Below the pieces are notes generated by a model that made no database searches, was not told the DNA's origin, and was given only the letters and a program-made list of their open reading frames with translations. The position numbers were made by a program, and so were the translations under genes. From Leptodontidium sp. MPI-SDFR-AT-0119 (taxonomy: Eukaryota; Ascomycota; Leotiomycetes; Helotiales; Leptodontidiaceae), in contig JAHLEZ010000047.1 in the NCBI GenBank assembly GCA_020726505.1, positions 1-64,000 on the forward strand: a stretch of 64,000 nucleotides of DNA, read 5' to 3'. This document shows, piece after piece, positions 60,550 to 64,000 of the stretch (positions are counted from its first letter, which is position 1; each line of letters begins with the position of its first letter).

Positions 60550-60762
60550 ATGATGGGATTCAACCGAGTTGATCTCGGCATGGACGGACTCGCTGGTAGT
60601 TGCTTCGCAACCCCTGGAGTAACCTACGGAACCAAGGTCGAGACTATTGATGCCCAAGCCTTGAAAAAAAAAAAAAAAAAGACCGAAGAGGCCAAGCATG
60701 CTTCCAACAATGGCGCAGATGCTATGCAGTTAGATTCTAGTGCTTCGACCAAGGAATCCTAA
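60550..60762 (+). CDS. Small Lys-run hypothetical protein
   Basis: A 70-aa frame starts MMGFNRVDLGMDGLAGSC. It contains a 17-base A run (60664-60680) read as six lysines, then a Ser/Asp-rich tail (GADAMQLDSSASTKES) and TAA. A two-codon upstream ORF (ATG at 60545) overlaps the start. A hAT MITE begins 13 bases after the stop. Charged composition recalls the neighbouring family, but nothing firm can be said and it may not be a gene. Confidence 0.35.
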   Translation: MMGFNRVDLGMDGLAGSCFATPGVTYGTKVETIDAQALKKKKKKTEEAKHASNNGADAMQLDSSASTKES

Positions 60763-60775
60763 GCTGCGCAAAAAA

Positions 60776-61274
60776 CAGTGTGATAAATTTCTACTCTACT
60801 ACTTGAGTACTACTCTAGAGTAGTAGAGTAGAGTAGAGTAGAATTAGAGTAGTCACTTTTTCGACTACTCTAGAGTAGAACTAGAGTAGTTATTTTTGAC
60901 TACTCTAGAGTAGTAGAGTAGTAGAGTTATTTTAAAAGGACGTTTAAATTTTAATATAAATATTAAATTATTATTATAAACTAAGTTACTAGTAATAATA
61001 ATTAATAAAAATAATTTACTTATAAATCGCTTAGTTATAAAATTATTAAATATCTATACATAAGTAAGCGTTAATACTAAAGGTTTAAACGAGATAAGCC
61101 GCGATTAAGCTACTTTAAGTAAAGCTCCCGCGTATTAGTCTTATTTAGGTTAGATTTTAGTCCCATGACTACTACTCGAGTACTACTCTAGAGTAGTAGA
61201 GTAGAGTAGAGTAGAGTAGAGTAGAGTAGAGTAGCGCTCACTACTCTACTCTACTCTACTCATTTGTTACACTG
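60776..61274. mobile_element. 499-bp hAT-type MITE with GAGTA satellite arms
   Basis: The ends are imperfect inverted repeats: CAGTGTGATAAAT at 60776 and CAGTGTAACAAAT read inward from 61274. They are flanked by a perfect 8-bp duplication, GCAAAAAA (60768-60775 and 61275-61282). Inside each end lies an array built from TAGAGTAG/GAGTA words with palindromic CTACTCTAGAGTAG cores (about 60792-60927 and 61170-61258). The middle is AT-rich and non-coding. The CAGTG start and the 8-bp duplication place it with hAT elements. It landed 6 bp behind the stop codon of the small ORF at 60550 (counting the duplication). Confidence 0.88.
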
Positions 61275-61282
61275 GCAAAAAA

Positions 61283-61971
61283 CACTCAAGTGCCGATCTC
61301 AGACCTGGTTTTGGAAATAGCATTCGGAGCTGCGGGAAGTGTATAGTGTCTGGAGGGATACAGCTGGTAAGTAATACAAGGTTATTTCTAACCTCAAAGC
61401 AAATCAGACTGGACTTAACAGGCAGACAAAATCAGAGAGAGCTTGGGTCGACTTGGTGGGGCAGTTTTTGATACGCAATACATCTCTTTTGGGGTCAACG
61501 TTCTTTCTCAACCTTGAACTTCCTTTCCGTGGCATTTATTTGCAACTAGAGTTCCTCTGGCGGGTTTGGGATCGGGTGGAATTCGGTGTCTTGCCAGGTA
61601 GCGGTGCTTGGGAGCCAATCTGGGCGTTAGAGACAGGACACTGGGAATAACTTCTTTTCGAACTGGGAAGAATTGCTTCTTTCCTTCTGCACGCAACTAG
61701 ACCAAACCTCGGTGGACTTTTCTGCGAAAATTGACTTTTGATAACACCTTTGAGATTCCATAACTTGTGACCTGCTATTCATGTTCGTTCTCGCAGATAT
61801 CTAGGTATCGAGCAATAAATATCCACGGTAAAATTGCAGCAACCCAATTCATCCCATAACCAGCTTTGCACTCGCCCTTTGAGAATTGCTGCAAGATTAA
61901 AGCATACGAAGAGAAATTGATTGCTGAGATATATATCTTTACAAAGATTAAAGTCACACTCGTGTCAGTGC
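61283..61971. other. Intergenic, no supported feature
   Basis: No domain, repeat or convincing frame was seen. It forms the 3' flank of the HET gene on the minus strand. Confidence 0.3.
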
Positions 61972-63738
61972 TTAAACCAAGACAATGTCTTCCAAGTCAG
62001 ATTCCCGGAACATTCTTTCCTTCGCCTTGAAGAAATGACTAACACACCTGTACGAATTGCCACTGATATGATCTAGTAACAGTCCCTCCGCAGGGATCAA
62101 AAGGAGCGCGTGCGCATGACGTCCCCAATACTTCCGCGACTCGTAATCATCGAAAGTATCCCAGGACCCTGCTGCGGCATATTCCTCCACTTCTTTCCAC
62201 TCCAATGGGACAGTAGATGAATTTGTCGAAGGCTCTGAATCAATGAGAACCATGTCATGAGACCCGTTTGGGACCAAAATATGCCATATCTTTGTAACAA
62301 AGCCTCGAACATTCAATCAGAAGCCATTTGGCGCAGCCATGTTGTCTCGAATGGCATCCCAGGCGCCCGAGAAGTGTCCATTTGACAACACCTGTAGACG
62401 CCAGTTTGTCTGCTCCTCGACCCAACTTGCGGCCAGTGCAACCAGAGATAAAGCTGTCCCAGAATCGATAAGCATATTCTGTAGCTTCTACTTTATTGAC
62501 ATGTCCGATTACGTCGCGAAGACTTGGTGGTACCCTACCTAACGCCGTCCACTTCTGATCGAGACTGGCCATAGCTTCAAAGTCACCATCCTCTGACCTT
62601 CGGACAGATAGACAGTGGATATGAAACTGTGAGATCCTAAAGGTGATGGATCTTCGGCTAAGCTCGGACTCCTGGAACGTCCAGGCACGAGTAAGAATGG
62701 GTCCAATGGTATCGGCATATAGGACGTCAATGCAAATAGTGCCCACTCCTTCTGGCTGTGGAGCTCCGGATACAAGGTCTTCACGACTGTAGTTCAGCTC
62801 GCATGGCGCCGGCAGGGGAAGGGCTCGATCACACAGAAATCCGTCCGCACAATCGCGGGCAGATCCGGTAATCAGTGTAAAATACGCATTGCTGTAATAC
62901 TCTGTCATCATGGGTGCCTCAGCTTTGAAATCTGCCAGATCTCGCTCTTCTTGGATGATGCAGAAGGCGTCGACCCAGAGGTACTTGATCCCCATACTTC
63001 TGCACACGGTGATTGCGTCCCGAATCGTTTGCGCAAGCATGCTCTCTCTAAGACCCCCGGAAGTGAATTTGTCGAATGTCGATTCCCCACTAGAAGGATC
63101 ATTTTCCTTCGTGAGAAGAATGTTTTTTCCGCTTCTACCCCAACAATACGAGAGTGCTACATAACGTCCGTGCAAGCGATTCGTAGTTTGTACTATCGGC
63201 TTGTTCTCGATGTCTAATATTCGCGTTGGAAGAGGACGGTCCTTTGACAGTGAGACGCATTTAGAGTGATATCGATCGCAAGATCTTACCAAATTCTGGA
63301 TGTTGGAAAGACATTCGACTGAGCCTGAACTTTTGGACGGTATCCGGCCAGCAATATATTTTGCGAGCAAAGTATCTTGAATAAGTCAATCATCAAGCAC
63401 TATTCATAACAACCAGATTGCTTACTTGCTTCCGCATAGACCCCGATGGTTCCGGTGATGAAGTTGCTTGTTGTTTCGTCACCAATCGTAACTGTCACTC
63501 GTTCCTCTTTATCTGGGCTTTTGTTCCACTCATACAGGTCATAGACGAGTCCTTGGAGTCGTACACCAGTATCATATTTGAGGGATAGCTCTCCTAATAC
63601 TCTCTCACGGTTAAAAGCTGCATTGAATTTTGTCCACTTCTCTTCAATGTATGGATTGAGAATAGCGAAAGAGAGATTGCAAAGATCACAACCCGACTCA
63701 GCTGAGATTTTCAATGCCGCGAAGGAAGGTTGTTGCAT
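61972..63738 (-). CDS. HET-domain (heterokaryon incompatibility) protein
   Basis: Exon 1 is 63738-63426. A 50-nt intron (GTAAGC...TCAAG) follows, then exon 2 from 63375. The HET core (PF06985) is clear: YVALSYCWG, then TIRDAITVCRSMGIKYLWVD with AFCIIQ, the block APMMTEYYSNAYFTL, GFLCDRALPL and RAWTFQESELS. An N-terminal CDLCNLSFAIL precedes it. The frame of exon 2 runs to a stop at 62255. A C-terminal exon ending at 61972 (SYRCVSHFFKAKERMFRESD, EDIVLV) looks like the usual HET tail. The junction, possibly with an acceptor near GATTCAG at about 62235, is not settled. HET proteins trigger cell death on non-self recognition in fungi; the partner here is unknown. Cytosolic. Confidence 0.82.
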
Positions 63739-64000
63739 AGCCTCGCCACCTAAACGGAGAAGCAGCGTGAGGAAAAATAATCGAACTAATTAGTTATAAT
63801 CAATTATAATCAAATTAGTTTTGATTTGATTTGATTTGATTTAAATTGTAATCAAAGCTAATCAAAGTCTTATAATTTCTTATATAAAAGGGTTTTAAGT
63901 AGCTAAAATTAGTAAAAGAACTCTAATATTACTATATATAAGTATAATAAATATTTTATAAGTGGTATTTATAAGATCTAGAGATTATTTAGAAGCATAA
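63739..64000. repeat. AT-rich tail with (GATTT)n microsatellite
   Basis: After the HET start codon the sequence becomes AT-rich. It holds about five GATTT units near 63818-63840 and related AATCAAA/TAATC words. It may be the edge of a RIP-degraded repeat continuing beyond the window. Confidence 0.5.

Noticed and set aside
60785..61260. GAGTA repeats as a telomere-like or CRISPR-like array
   Set aside because: Units are palindromic 5-8 bp words inside hAT-type ends with an 8-bp duplication; there are no unique spacers and no telomeric TTAGGG.
1..64000. tRNA or rRNA genes
   Set aside because: I looked for T-loop words (GGTTCGA...) with matching acceptor stems and found none that folds; a covariance search would be needed to be sure.

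Overview
The window is nuclear DNA of a filamentous ascomycete (Pezizomycotina). Protein-coding genes are split by 45-80 nt GT-AG introns. There is a fungal HET protein, a fungal rhodopsin-like membrane protein, a C2H2 plus fungal_trans regulator and a fungal MFS pump. AT-rich stretches hold transposon relics in which Trp/Gln codons have become stops, as expected from repeat-induced point mutation (RIP). A helotialean/leotiomycete source is my guess only.

Region 1 (about 4.8-20.3 kb) is a compact cluster that looks like an aromatic catabolism pathway. It holds an amidohydrolase-2 decarboxylase (5419-6474, +), a flavoprotein aromatic hydroxylase (6675-8841, -), an FAH-family hydrolase (9407-10333, +), a two-domain VOC extradiol dioxygenase (10788-11843, -), a P450 (12766-14671, +), a C2H2/fungal_trans regulator (15062-17550, +) and a TRI12-like MFS transporter (18282-20322, +). 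Read as a pathway: an aromatic acid is decarboxylated, hydroxylated by P450 and flavoprotein to a catechol, cleaved meta, and the product hydrolysed. A repeated motif (AAATGTGGACA next to ATGTGGGACA) lies in four of the cluster's promoter regions. It is a candidate site for the cluster's own regulator.

Region 2 (about 22-60.8 kb) holds a dispersed set of lineage-specific coiled-coil proteins with disordered N-termini and two hydrophobic segments at the C-terminus: 22388-24974, 26306-29311, 47764-52233, 53948-56005 and 57906-59820. Decayed relatives or fragments lie at 3054-4049, 32007-32435, 38839-39340 and 40083-40828, and small basic ORFs at 30685-31257 and 60550-60762. Several of these genes are followed by degenerate tandem repeats, including a five-copy hairpin repeat at 52264-52865. 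I could not assign the family a function.

Mobile DNA is abundant. There is a 462-bp MITE with 40-bp terminal inverted repeats and a TAA duplication in the decarboxylase promoter (4860-5321). Two hAT-type MITEs have perfect 8-bp duplications (46263-46912 and 60776-61274). A RIP-degraded Fot1/pogo-like element (42170-44027) sits inside a second TA-flanked inverted-repeat element (41444-44604). An AT-rich decayed stretch covers about 34.0-36.0 kb. A decaying rhodopsin-like gene (36239-37595, -) and a HET gene (61972-63738, -) lie at the edges of the repeat-rich part. The first 2.7 kb and several long intergenic stretches show no gene I can support.
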